In this document: piece after piece, positions 16,859-25,762 of the stretch | Position numbering within the stretch: position 1 is the stretch's first letter | Layout of the letters: each line of letters starts with the position of its first letter | IMG/VR virus record: IMGVR_UViG_3300032087_006134 | Span: 1-48,902 of that record | DNA length: 48,902 nucleotides | DNA from: a virus | Strand: one strand, 5' to 3' | Translations under genes and position numbers: made by a program | The notes under the pieces: generated by a model | Seen by the model: the letters and a program-made list of their open reading frames with translations, nothing else | The model's database searches: none | What the model was told of the DNA's origin: nothing

Positions 16859-17577
16859 TGCCAGATATGTCAGGGTTCATTGACGCTCTCATTGAGTTAT
16901 TTGGCGCAAGCCAAGATGTCGTTCCAGAGGATATAGAGACGGCATTTGGCAGTTCCGTTTATCGAAGTGTCTTTAGAGAACAATCGGCTATTGGGCAAAA
17001 CCTTATCGAGTCTCTTAATGGCGGCGAAGCTGGTTTATATGCTCTTGTTTTAGCAAATAGAGCGAGTTATGAACAACAACAAGCAATATCTGAAAACTCA
17101 GTATGGAACTATCTTACTAACGTTTGGAACAATGGAAATACTGAAGAGGCAGAAGAAGACCCAGCGCGAACTTTAACCAACATATTAAATTTCCCAGAGT
17201 ATTATGTTTTTATACTCTCGCGTTCAAACGAGGAAAATCCAATACCAACCGTGGTGAGCAGTAATGAGATCTTTTCTACCGAGTATATATTCTTAAACTT
17301 AGAAGCATATCCAGTAGCGCGAATGGTGTCCAAAAGGTTTAAAAACACTGATTTAAAATCAGGATCACTTATCAAGGTGCAATACGAAAACGCACAAACA
17401 AGAGATCTGCTTTCGGTGATTGATATTGTAGAAACTGATGAAAATTTTACAGGACTGGTAATGGCTTCACTCGAAGCAAAGTCGGCTCAAAGTAATATCG
17501 AACAATGCGCCACTGATTCAATCTTAACAGGCGTCACACATCCATCAGGTGATCCAATCGGAGGAACAGAAACCTAA
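16858..17577 (+). CDS. Probable tail/baseplate-associated protein
   Basis: A 239-residue protein with no family recognised. The N-terminal half is helical. Residues around 130-190 look beta-rich (YIFLNLEAYPVARMVSKRF and LKSGSLIKVQYENAQTRDLL), like the OB-fold/barrel start of baseplate hub or spike proteins. It overlaps both neighbours by TAATG junctions and is coupled to the lytic transglycosylase, which supports a hub-associated function. That assignment is inferred from context. Confidence 0.55.
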   Translation: MPDMSGFIDALIELFGASQDVVPEDIETAFGSSVYRSVFREQSAIGQNLIESLNGGEAGLYALVLANRASYEQQQAISENSVWNYLTNVWNNGNTEEAEEDPARTLTNILNFPEYYVFILSRSNEENPIPTVVSSNEIFSTEYIFLNLEAYPVARMVSKRFKNTDLKSGSLIKVQYENAQTRDLLSVIDIVETDENFTGLVMASLEAKSAQSNIEQCATDSILTGVTHPSGDPIGGTET

Positions 17578-18224
17578 TGTCTCAATTACCAACAACTCAA
17601 AGTACAGAAGCACAAACACCAATTGTATCTACATGCGATGCCTCTACTCTCGATACACAGACTCGGTTTACTGGTGGAGTAGAACCTGTATTTGGCGATA
17701 CCCCATCTACAGCCGCTGATATCAATGCGGCATATCCAGAGATAGCCGCTGTGCCTGGTTGGGCGGAAAAAATTGTAGAAGTTGCAGGCAGACTAAGAAT
17801 TCCAGACCCAGGTTGGCTTGCAAACGCTATGTGGTTCGAATCTCGCCTTGATCCTGCTGCTACAAATGCATCATTTGGTTGCACTGGTTTGATTCAGTTT
17901 TGCCCCAACTCAGGTGCAAAAAGAGTAGGCAAGACAACAGATGAGTTAAGGGCTATGGGTGCTATTGAACAAATGGATTATGTTGAGATATATTTAAGCG
18001 ATTATAGGGGCAGAATGAATACTTCCGCCGATTTATATATGTCAATTTACTTTCCAGTAGCAGTTGGAAGAGGTCCGAGTTACAGCATTTATAATTGGTA
18101 TTTTGTTAACAAGGGTGTTAATGCTGCCACGAGATACTTAAATGCCAACAATGGCATAAGAACTTCTGGAGATTATCAAAGCTTTGCAGATAGAGGTGCT
18201 CGCTTGCCAACTGCACTAGCATAG
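17577..18224 (+). CDS. Lytic transglycosylase (SLT-like), probably hub-associated
   Basis: A 215-residue protein. After a low-complexity Thr/Ser/Pro-rich N-terminus (about 1-50), the lysozyme-like domain shows LANAMWFESRLDPAATN (81-97) with catalytic-type Glu88, then FGCTGLIQFCP (100-110), equivalent to the GxxGLxQ motif of SLT enzymes. The Cys102/Cys109 pair may form a disulfide, which would be unusual for a cytoplasm-made hub enzyme. No signal peptide is visible, and it sits among tail genes, so it more likely cuts peptidoglycan during DNA injection than in final lysis (inference). A terminator-like hairpin begins in its last codons. Confidence 0.8.
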   Translation: MSQLPTTQSTEAQTPIVSTCDASTLDTQTRFTGGVEPVFGDTPSTAADINAAYPEIAAVPGWAEKIVEVAGRLRIPDPGWLANAMWFESRLDPAATNASFGCTGLIQFCPNSGAKRVGKTTDELRAMGAIEQMDYVEIYLSDYRGRMNTSADLYMSIYFPVAVGRGPSYSIYNWYFVNKGVNAATRYLNANNGIRTSGDYQSFADRGARLPTALA

Positions 18225-18240
18225 CCAGTTGTTTAATTTT
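18208..18240 (+). terminator. Rho-independent terminator-like hairpin
   Basis: CAACTG at 18208-18213 pairs with CAGTTG at 18226-18231. Inside, CTA at 18216-18218 can pair with TAG at 18222-18224 around a GCA loop. The stem is followed at once by TTTAATTTT (18232-18240). It overlaps the end of the transglycosylase gene and lies just before a candidate late promoter, so it would insulate the next transcription unit. Confidence 0.6.
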
Positions 18241-18245
18241 ACAAA

Positions 18246-18253
18246 CTATTTAT
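18246..18253 (+). promoter_or_regulatory. Candidate late promoter element CTATTTAT
   Basis: CTATTTAT, preceded by A, directly follows the terminator-like hairpin and ends 4 bases before the ATG at 18258. The same element occurs before 23522, 43319 and 48577, with a variant before 23960. If it is placed as in T4 late promoters, transcription would begin at or very near the start codon. Confidence 0.5.
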
Positions 18254-18257
18254 TATT

Positions 18258-19178
18258 ATGAGCAATACAACTAAATCAGTAGACACCTCTGGCGTTCCAT
18301 CAACAATTCAAGAGATAACGAGTACAGACTCTGTTTATGCAAATGGCGGCGCAAACCGTGGTGTTTTTAATGACACTATTTTAGAGGCTGTTCCAAAATA
18401 TATTAGGTCTGCTGCCGAAGAAATTATTAGCAAAGGCAACTCTCATATTGTCCTCGGGAGAGACCGCCCTGCATCAAGAGCATCTGGTTATGGTGGACAA
18501 GGGCACACGCAAGCCTCGTCAATTGATCTTGTTGTTGGAAGGGGTGGTCCATCACCCGATGCATCAATAAATGTTGATCCAAACTTTCGTTCCGATGGCG
18601 CAAGGGTGTATATCAGTCAAAAAACAGATATTGATACAAATTTTAATCTTGCATCTGGGGCACAGGGCAACCTAACTGCTCGCTCTGGTATCGGCATAAA
18701 AGCAGATGCTGTTCGAATTATTGGTACTGATGGAATTAAATTTGTTACAAGAGCCGAGCCAGAAAACTCAAAAGGCGGTTCAGCATCTTACAACGGTATT
18801 GAGTTGATCGCCTGTAATGATGAAACAGATATTCAGTCAATCGTCAAGGGCGAGAACTTAGTTGAGGCGCTACAGGAACTTGAAGCAAGGCTCTCCGAGT
18901 TATCTTCAATTGTTTTAAATCACCTCAAGGATCAGTTGCAGTTCAATTTAAAAGTTGCTTCACATACACATGTTGCCCCACAAGCCCCAGTTGGAGCCAT
19001 ACCAACACTTCCATCAATCTCGCTCATTCCTGCTGGTATAAATGCAACAATGGATGCAGCCGAGGGTATGATTGATAATTATAAGCACAGGATCAATACA
19101 AATATCCTCTGGAAAACTAAATACTTAAACTCCGCATCAAGCAAATATATTTGCAGTAAATACAATAAGGTCAACTAA
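18258..19178 (+). CDS. Baseplate/central-spike-like protein
   Basis: A 306-residue protein. Residues 110-190 alternate like a beta-helix or beta-sandwich (VYISQKTDIDTNFNLASG, then LTARSGIGIKADAVRIIG). A late Pro-rich segment contains a HTH triplet (236-238, SHTHVAPQAP), resembling metal-binding histidines in tail spike tips. Together with the preceding transglycosylase this suggests a central hub/spike function, but no exact family is recognised. No Shine-Dalgarno site precedes the ATG, and no other in-frame ATG occurs until late in the protein, so initiation may be leaderless. It overlaps the next gene by one base. Confidence 0.6.
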   Translation: MSNTTKSVDTSGVPSTIQEITSTDSVYANGGANRGVFNDTILEAVPKYIRSAAEEIISKGNSHIVLGRDRPASRASGYGGQGHTQASSIDLVVGRGGPSPDASINVDPNFRSDGARVYISQKTDIDTNFNLASGAQGNLTARSGIGIKADAVRIIGTDGIKFVTRAEPENSKGGSASYNGIELIACNDETDIQSIVKGENLVEALQELEARLSELSSIVLNHLKDQLQFNLKVASHTHVAPQAPVGAIPTLPSISLIPAGINATMDAAEGMIDNYKHRINTNILWKTKYLNSASSKYICSKYNKVN

Positions 19179-22100
19179 TGTCGCTAACACAAGATTGGAG
19201 ATTCAGAAATGAGTGTTCCCCGTTTCAGGACGAGGAGAACTATTACATCACAGTTGAAAGCCAATATGAAACTCCTAATGACGAAAAAGAGCAGCGACTG
19301 ACTGAGGCACAACGTGATGGTGTTTTTAAATTATTAAAGTTTTACGGAAAAGAAGTACCCCAGTTTTTAAGAGATGTGGTAGGTACAAATGCTTATATAT
19401 CATCAAATGTAGAGGACTATTATGTAGCGTATCGCCCTTGTGTTCGCATGAAAGTGCTTGTATCGATTCCCAAGTCGGTTTTCGATGCGGTTGATGATGA
19501 TCCTACTGCATGTGACATCAATAAGCCTGCTGAGGGTTTTCTATCCGCATTTATCCCCATCGGACAAGCCTCCACTTCCATAGAACTTGTAGCACAGGGC
19601 TTAGAATCATTATTGCCAGAACTAATCAAGTCTGACAAATTTATATCAAATGTTAACATAACACGAGAAATTAAAAGACTTCGAGCCGCTGGGAGGGCAA
19701 TAGACAGATACATTAACCTTAATAATATTCCCCCCTCTGATATCCAAGACCCAGAGTGTGTTCAGCCAAACGAAGTTGATCGTGAATTAGAAATTGGTTT
19801 TTCATTTGATTATAAAGCAGTGTTTGCCTTGGTTGAGAGAGAACAATATACAATTGGTTATGATTGTTTTTTGGCAACCCCTGAACTGAGTCACATTACT
19901 ACTGTAAACTATCTCATCAATCTCAAACTAATGTTGCAAGAACTTACCGAAAAGCAGAACGCCTCATTTAATGCTTTTGACTTGTTAGCGAAATATACTT
20001 TACCAACCCCTGTTTTAGAAACAAAACAGAAACCCCTTGATGGTTTAGACAAGTATGATCAAAACGGTAATTTGTTTTCTTTTGCTAACCTTGCTAAACT
20101 TGTCACGCTTGACTTAGATGTTGATCTGTGCAAAACAGACGAAGAGAAGTTGGCAGAGGACACTACTTTGTTAAACTCTGAAACAAGAAGACAGATCGCA
20201 GATGCAGCAGAACAAACCGAAGAGTTTGTTGGAAATAATGTGATATCAGCCGAGGGTGTACAAAGACTACGAACAAGAATACAAAAAGCTTCTGAGAACG
20301 CCGAACAAGGCGAAGCCATCAGAGTTCTTTACGATGATGTGATGGCAAGAATTAATCTTGGCTGTGTTTTAGAAGAGACAATCCAGTGCGTTTTGGAAAA
20401 TATGATCAGTTCTTTTGGCGAGTCTGTTTTTAATGATCCAGACTTAGAAGAAGTGATCAGAATTGGAAATGTTGCTTTTAACGAACCTTCTATATCACCA
20501 AACAATTGCACCTTGGAACGTTGCGACGGTACACCAGATATAGACTTTAAAATTGGCTTCCCTGTTTTTCAGGGGTTGGAAATACCCTCTAACTTTCCAA
20601 CACTAGACTTTCTCGCAGGCATTATTGATGCAGCATTATTAAATTTATATAACACGCTAGTCAGTTCTTTATCATCGCTCATCCTTGGCATTATTGAGAG
20701 TTTGTGCGATTTGCTCACCTCTCTACCAGATGGAGTCGTAGAACAAATAAACCAAGGTTTTAAAACTTGGCTCTCTGATACACTTGGAATTGACGTAGCC
20801 GATTTATCAAATCCAGATGTGTGGGCAAGCACTTTAGTTTCTGCCGGAGGAAAGGGTTTTGTTGGCGTTATTGGCAATGCCGTGTCCAAGTTTGAAGGCT
20901 CTTTGGAGGCAGCTTGGTCTGAAACAGGCGTGGCAGTTAATATTCCTAATCCACAGACAGGCGAGATAGAAGAAAGATTTATATCCCCAGAGTTCTTAGT
21001 TAATGCGTTGAGCGAGGTTTCGCGTGGAGTTGACGAACTGGAAGCAGTCTGTACACCAACAGAGATCCAAACCATTTATAAGGGAACTGCTCGTCCAAGT
21101 GTGGTGGAACTTGCATTTAAATGTGTAACAAGAAATGGAAGCACTCTTTTCGACTCGCAAGAAACTTTTGTTGATGTGATGAGCGGGATTGGAGATATCT
21201 TAAACCCTCAGTTTCTAACACAGAAAATTGAAGAACAGTCTGTAACATCAAATATATGCGACGTTGGAGATGGAACACAGCAAGCGCTCTTACGTGAAGC
21301 TATATTGCGACAAAAAGATACAAACTTAAGTTCGCAAGAAATTGATGAGATCATCAATAAAGAAAAGCAACGTAGCAAAGAAAAAGTATTGCAAGCCGCC
21401 GATACTCTTCGTTCGTATCAAGCAGGTGGGCTTGCCCCTGCTTTCCCAAATATTTTTGGTGAAGGTGGTTTGATACCTGAAACCCCTCCAGTGATCGATG
21501 ATATCGTAAGATTGGTTGCAGAGTTATCAATGCAGTCTGTGGTAAACAATTTTAGCATAGACTCCTCAAACTACTCAGGCTCATGGGAAGCGCTCAATGA
21601 TGATAACCCATTCGGTATTTATTATAATTCACTAATTTCCGAACAAAACAACATTTATAACATTGGGTATTCATTAACCTCTCAGCCCCAAGACACGGTT
21701 GAGGAGGAAGCGTTCCTCCCTATATTGGGAACAGGCGACATTCAACCACCCCCATCTGAAATATTTACATATGATTTTGGAAAAAATTACCGCCGCCTGG
21801 GAGCCTTTGGGCGGTCGCTTGAGTCCCTTGAATTTGAACGCAGCTTAGAATTCGAATATCCAGGCACTTTTAGAGTCACTGATGAACACAAACTTCTTTT
21901 TAGAAATATAGAATCTTTTGTCGAAGACAACGATTCAGGTTCCGGCGATACGCCAGTCACTGAACGATTCGAGGATCCGCTAGACCCAACAATATTTTAC
22001 ATTGTTACAGTGAGAGAAAGCGACGGTCAAGTAGACGTAGCAAAGCGTCAAGGCTTGGTGCAAGAGTCTGATGTTATTCGTGGATCAGGTTTTGAAAATG

Positions 22101-23494
22101 AAATTATCAAACTTTCTTTAGCATCGCAAACAACAAAAACAGTCATACAAAAAAGTGATGACTTTACAATTGGAAATACTGCTGCCTCTTTAGGAACCAA
22201 ATTTACAACAGGTAGACTGAGGACAGATGTCATTACCACAGGTCTCGGAGATTTTGAGTTAGAAATACCAGATGTAATATTGAGCCCAGAGGCACAGGCT
22301 TTTGGTGAGGACTTAGACCTCGCAATATTAAATGAAACATTAATAAAACAGTTCATTGCCTATATTCCAGAACAAGCAGATACTGAAACAGAATTAAATT
22401 TAACTTATCCTGCGACCGATATTCTTGCTTATTCTCAGTTATCGCAGTTCTCAAAAGAGTTTTCATCGCGTATTCTTTCTGTAACATTAAGCGGAGAAGT
22501 GTGTGATACACTAAGTGCGTCAAGGCGCACAAATGCAACAGCAGCCCTTAGAATGCTTGTTAGAAACTTTATAATCGAGCAGGCACTAATATCAATTCAA
22601 GTATTTAACTCTTTTGATATATCTTTTATGGAGAGTGACTTGTTTATTTCTTCTGTATATCGAACACTTGCAACAGAGATGTCCGAATACCAAAGTAGTT
22701 TTGATACTTTAGAGTCTTCGTTACTTTCTGAACTTAAAGAAGTCGCACTAAAATATTATGAACTTTTAAAAGTTCTTGGTGAAGACGACAGGGAACCCCA
22801 ATCGGGCAAACTTGCAATTAAAGAAGTTATTGCCGATGAAGTTAAAATATTGAAGCAGCCAATTATCAACGCCCTCGGTTTACAGTTTAACACCAACACT
22901 TGGGACGACTTTTTGATTGATAATGTTTTTGGTGAAGTTGATAACATTGACGAGATACTGCAAAAAGATACAATTGCCTCCTCGACACCTGAAGAACCAA
23001 GTTTTGTATTTTTCCGAAACAAAATTGAGGAAGATGATGTTGTTACTTACGCATACGACTTGTTGAAAATAACCGGTGGAACCGAAACCAGAGAAGCTGG
23101 AGGAGATACCGAGACAAGAATAACTTATGAAGTGACTACCGAAATTCAAGCAGAAACAATTATCTCAATTCAATGCGAGCAAGAGAATGCATCCGAGGCA
23201 GATGAAAATGAGATTTACTCCAACCTTCGAGCCATGATGATAGAAACAGAAAACTATAAAAAGTTGTTTTACGTTCTCATTCCAGTAGACTCCTTAGTTG
23301 CAGCACTTTCCTTGTATCAATACTCGGCACTATCAGATCCAGCAGTTTACCCTAATAACGATGACTTATATGATCTCATGGGTAAAACAAAACTTTCAAC
23401 ATTACAAATATTTGCTGCGGCTATTTATGGTGGAGGAAAAATATCTTATCAAGACCCCTTCTTGGAAAAAGCAGGAACAGATCAGGTATTTTAA
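19178..23494 (+). CDS. Very large (1438 aa) tail/baseplate protein
   Basis: A 1438-residue protein with no recognised family. The N-terminal 450 residues are mixed helix/strand and acidic. Residues about 476-513 form a long hydrophobic helical stretch (LAGIIDAALLNLYNTLVSS and LILGIIESL), like a membrane-active or bundle-forming segment. Later parts contain charged helices (for example EIDEIINKEKQRSKEKVLQ) and Ser/Gln/Asp-rich linkers. Position between the spike-like protein and gp25/gp6 supports a baseplate or tail-interior role. The hydrophobic segment could act during DNA injection, as tape-measure proteins do, but a tape-measure identity is not established. Confidence 0.6.
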   Translation: MSLTQDWRFRNECSPFQDEENYYITVESQYETPNDEKEQRLTEAQRDGVFKLLKFYGKEVPQFLRDVVGTNAYISSNVEDYYVAYRPCVRMKVLVSIPKSVFDAVDDDPTACDINKPAEGFLSAFIPIGQASTSIELVAQGLESLLPELIKSDKFISNVNITREIKRLRAAGRAIDRYINLNNIPPSDIQDPECVQPNEVDRELEIGFSFDYKAVFALVEREQYTIGYDCFLATPELSHITTVNYLINLKLMLQELTEKQNASFNAFDLLAKYTLPTPVLETKQKPLDGLDKYDQNGNLFSFANLAKLVTLDLDVDLCKTDEEKLAEDTTLLNSETRRQIADAAEQTEEFVGNNVISAEGVQRLRTRIQKASENAEQGEAIRVLYDDVMARINLGCVLEETIQCVLENMISSFGESVFNDPDLEEVIRIGNVAFNEPSISPNNCTLERCDGTPDIDFKIGFPVFQGLEIPSNFPTLDFLAGIIDAALLNLYNTLVSSLSSLILGIIESLCDLLTSLPDGVVEQINQGFKTWLSDTLGIDVADLSNPDVWASTLVSAGGKGFVGVIGNAVSKFEGSLEAAWSETGVAVNIPNPQTGEIEERFISPEFLVNALSEVSRGVDELEAVCTPTEIQTIYKGTARPSVVELAFKCVTRNGSTLFDSQETFVDVMSGIGDILNPQFLTQKIEEQSVTSNICDVGDGTQQALLREAILRQKDTNLSSQEIDEIINKEKQRSKEKVLQAADTLRSYQAGGLAPAFPNIFGEGGLIPETPPVIDDIVRLVAELSMQSVVNNFSIDSSNYSGSWEALNDDNPFGIYYNSLISEQNNIYNIGYSLTSQPQDTVEEEAFLPILGTGDIQPPPSEIFTYDFGKNYRRLGAFGRSLESLEFERSLEFEYPGTFRVTDEHKLLFRNIESFVEDNDSGSGDTPVTERFEDPLDPTIFYIVTVRESDGQVDVAKRQGLVQESDVIRGSGFENEIIKLSLASQTTKTVIQKSDDFTIGNTAASLGTKFTTGRLRTDVITTGLGDFELEIPDVILSPEAQAFGEDLDLAILNETLIKQFIAYIPEQADTETELNLTYPATDILAYSQLSQFSKEFSSRILSVTLSGEVCDTLSASRRTNATAALRMLVRNFIIEQALISIQVFNSFDISFMESDLFISSVYRTLATEMSEYQSSFDTLESSLLSELKEVALKYYELLKVLGEDDREPQSGKLAIKEVIADEVKILKQPIINALGLQFNTNTWDDFLIDNVFGEVDNIDEILQKDTIASSTPEEPSFVFFRNKIEEDDVVTYAYDLLKITGGTETREAGGDTETRITYEVTTEIQAETIISIQCEQENASEADENEIYSNLRAMMIETENYKKLFYVLIPVDSLVAALSLYQYSALSDPAVYPNNDDLYDLMGKTKLSTLQIFAAAIYGGGKISYQDPFLEKAGTDQVF

Positions 23495-23496
23495 GA

Positions 23497-23504
23497 CTAT
23501 TTAT
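23497..23504 (+). promoter_or_regulatory. Candidate late promoter element CTATTTAT
   Basis: In the 27-base gap before the gp25-like gene, ACTATTTAT is followed by AAGAGGAG, whose AGGAG at 23508-23512 is the ribosome site for the GTG at 23522. The octamer matches the other candidate late elements in this window. Its closeness to the ribosome site would leave a very short leader. Confidence 0.45.
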
Positions 23505-23521
23505 AAGAGGAGCAAAGTTGA

Positions 23522-23923
23522 GTGCCTGGGTTATCACCAAAACTACCATTAAATATTGATCCAATTGATGGATACAATTTAAATAAAGATTTTGTAGAGG
23601 TTGCAAGACAAAACCTAAAAATGGTGATTCTTACAAACCCAGGTGAACGAATTATGATCCCTGGTTTTGGTGTCGGCATTAAAACATATCTATTCGAAAA
23701 TGCAACTCAAACAACTTTTAATCAGATTAGTGACAAGATCGAGGATCAGGTAGCAAGATACTTGCCTTATATATCAATTGATTCAATTGACTTTTTATCT
23801 GAAAGAAACGACTTTAACATGACGGAGATTGACCCTTCTTCGTTATCAAATTATGTAAACATACAAATTAAATATCGTATTCCATCGATATTTATTTCTG
23901 ATGAATTAGTATTAGAAATTTAG
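23522..23923 (+). CDS. Baseplate wedge protein, gp25-like (GPW/gp25 family)
   Basis: A 133-residue protein, the normal size for this family. The conserved core is LTNPGERIMIPGFGVGIKTY (37-56), matching the gp25/GpW signature (T-x-GER-x-x-P-x-FG), followed by helix ISDKIEDQVARYLPYI (69-84) and a beta-hairpin end. gp25 is a core wedge component that contacts the first sheath ring in contractile tails. The start is GTG 23522 with AGGAG 9 bases upstream. Its presence is strong evidence for a contractile-type tail. Confidence 0.92.
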   Translation: MPGLSPKLPLNIDPIDGYNLNKDFVEVARQNLKMVILTNPGERIMIPGFGVGIKTYLFENATQTTFNQISDKIEDQVARYLPYISIDSIDFLSERNDFNMTEIDPSSLSNYVNIQIKYRIPSIFISDELVLEI

Positions 23924-23931
23924 TTATTTAC
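23924..23931 (+). promoter_or_regulatory. Variant candidate late promoter element TTATTTAC
   Basis: TTATTTACAT in the 36-base gap before the gp6-like gene resembles the other elements, with T for the first C. It ends 28 bases before the GTG at 23960, which has its own CAGGAGA site at 23944-23950. It is the weakest match in the set. Confidence 0.35.
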
Positions 23932-23959
23932 ATAATTATCAAACAGGAGACATCTTTTC

Positions 23960-25762
23960 GTGGCGAATAAGCAAGAGAATGTTAAAATAAATTATCTAAG
24001 CAGAGACTTTGAATCAATCAAGAACGAATTGGTTGAGCATGCGAGAAGATATTACCCAGATACTTTTAGGGATTTTTCCGATGCTGGTTTTGGTGCGCTC
24101 ATGGTGGACGCAGTGTCCTACATTGGCGACGTTCTATCTTTTTACTTAGACTATCAGGCAAACGAAAGCTTTCTCGCCACCGCGATAGAATATGACAATG
24201 TTCTAAAACACGGACAAACAGTTGGCTACCGCCATCAAGGACCACGCTCAACTTTTGGCGATGTTACACTTTATGTTTTAGTTCCAGCCAATAGTTCTGC
24301 TACCGGACCAGACTTAGCGTATGCTCCAAAATTACGCGCAGGTTCAAGTTTTTCTGGTGCAAATAGCGCTCTCTTTTCTCTGTTAGAGGATGTAGATTTC
24401 GCTGACCCAACAAATGAGGTCGTTGTTGCAACAACAAATGCGACCACAGGCGTACCAATTAACTATGCCATCAAGACGACTGGGCAGGTTGTTTCTGGTG
24501 AGCTTCGCACAAAAACTTTTGACCTTGGTAATTTTGTTAGGTTCCGACGCTTGGCTATAGATAATCCAAATGTAACCGAGATCATTTCTATTACAGATGC
24601 TGAGGGTAGAGAATATTACGAAGTAGATCACTTGTCTCAAAACACAATTTATATCCCCATTGCTAACACTGATACAACAACCAATGTCCAGGCTCCTACA
24701 ATTGTAAAACCTTTTGTTGTTCCACGTCGGTTCATTGCCAGACGAGACCGAGCACAAATGAACATTGTTTTTGGATATGGTTCTGATTCACAATTGAATA
24801 ATGCAAGTTTAGCTGAAGCGCGTGATGTGGTATTAGACTTGCACTCAAAAGATTATGTCACGGACACAGCGATGGATCCAACACTTTTAATCAAGGGTGA
24901 TAAATTCGGTGTCGGTCCTGCGAACACCACGCTGACCGTCACTTACCGCGTTAATACATCCGAAAACTCAAATGCAGCCGCCAACGCAGTAAATACGGTT
25001 GCTTCAACAACTTTTGAGTTCGCCAACAGAACTGCATTAAACTCTTCTACAATTGCAACAGTTCGAGGTTCCTTGGAGGTTACAAACGAAGAGCCCATCC
25101 AGGGTGACGTTGCACCACCATCCATCACAGAATTGAAGCAACTAATTTCAGGCGCTCAATCAGCACAAAACCGCGCAGTTACTGCCGAGGACTTCAAGAC
25201 TCTCGTACTTTCAATGCCTCCAAAGTTTGGTGGAGTAAAACGCTGTACGGCTATACAAGATGTAGACTCAAACTTAAGAAATATCAATATTTACGTTGTC
25301 AGTGAATCAACAAATGGTACACTTGAGCCAACTAATACAATATTAAAAGAAAACATTAAAACTTGGTTAAATACCAAGCGTATGATCAATGACTCTATAG
25401 ATATCCTTGATGCAAAGGTTGTCAATCTTGGGATCAAATTCTCTGCAATTGCAAGTAACAACGAAAATAAAACAGTTGTTTTTGATAGAATTCAAAGAAG
25501 AATGAATGAATATTTCGCAACAAAGCTTGACATCGGAGAGTCTTTCAGCATTACAGACCTTTATTCGTTGATCAACTCTACACCTGGAGTTGTTGATGCA
25601 ACATTTGTAAAAGTGTTTCAAAAGACCGGAGCAGGCTACGCAACAACTAAGTTTAATGTGAAGAACTTTTCCACTTCAGACGGAAGGCTGATCAGGGCAC
25701 CAAGAAATGTAATTTTTGAAGTCAGATTCCCAAGCGCAGACATCGAAGGAACAATTAGATAA
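23960..25762 (+). CDS. Baseplate wedge protein, gp6/baseplate-J-like
   Basis: A 600-residue protein, similar in length to T4 gp6. The N-terminal block INYLSRDFESIKNELVEHAR (10-29), then DAGFGALMVDAVSYIGDVLS (41-60) and FYLDYQANESF, is the standard start of gp6-type wedge proteins. A later segment, QNRAVTAEDFKTLVLSMPP, with GGVKRCTAIQD is the baseplate-J-like domain, and the C-terminal region again has a DLYSLINSTPGVVDATFVKV motif. gp6 forms the inner baseplate ring linking wedges. The start is GTG with AGGAGA 9 bases upstream; the stop overlaps the next ATG (TAATG). Confidence 0.9.
   Translation: MANKQENVKINYLSRDFESIKNELVEHARRYYPDTFRDFSDAGFGALMVDAVSYIGDVLSFYLDYQANESFLATAIEYDNVLKHGQTVGYRHQGPRSTFGDVTLYVLVPANSSATGPDLAYAPKLRAGSSFSGANSALFSLLEDVDFADPTNEVVVATTNATTGVPINYAIKTTGQVVSGELRTKTFDLGNFVRFRRLAIDNPNVTEIISITDAEGREYYEVDHLSQNTIYIPIANTDTTTNVQAPTIVKPFVVPRRFIARRDRAQMNIVFGYGSDSQLNNASLAEARDVVLDLHSKDYVTDTAMDPTLLIKGDKFGVGPANTTLTVTYRVNTSENSNAAANAVNTVASTTFEFANRTALNSSTIATVRGSLEVTNEEPIQGDVAPPSITELKQLISGAQSAQNRAVTAEDFKTLVLSMPPKFGGVKRCTAIQDVDSNLRNINIYVVSESTNGTLEPTNTILKENIKTWLNTKRMINDSIDILDAKVVNLGIKFSAIASNNENKTVVFDRIQRRMNEYFATKLDIGESFSITDLYSLINSTPGVVDATFVKVFQKTGAGYATTKFNVKNFSTSDGRLIRAPRNVIFEVRFPSADIEGTIR

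Noticed and set aside
20569-21075. A 168-codon open frame on the minus strand
   Set aside because: It lies wholly inside the 1438-residue + strand gene, has low-complexity Ser/Pro composition typical of antisense shadows, and no start signals or neighbours on that strand.
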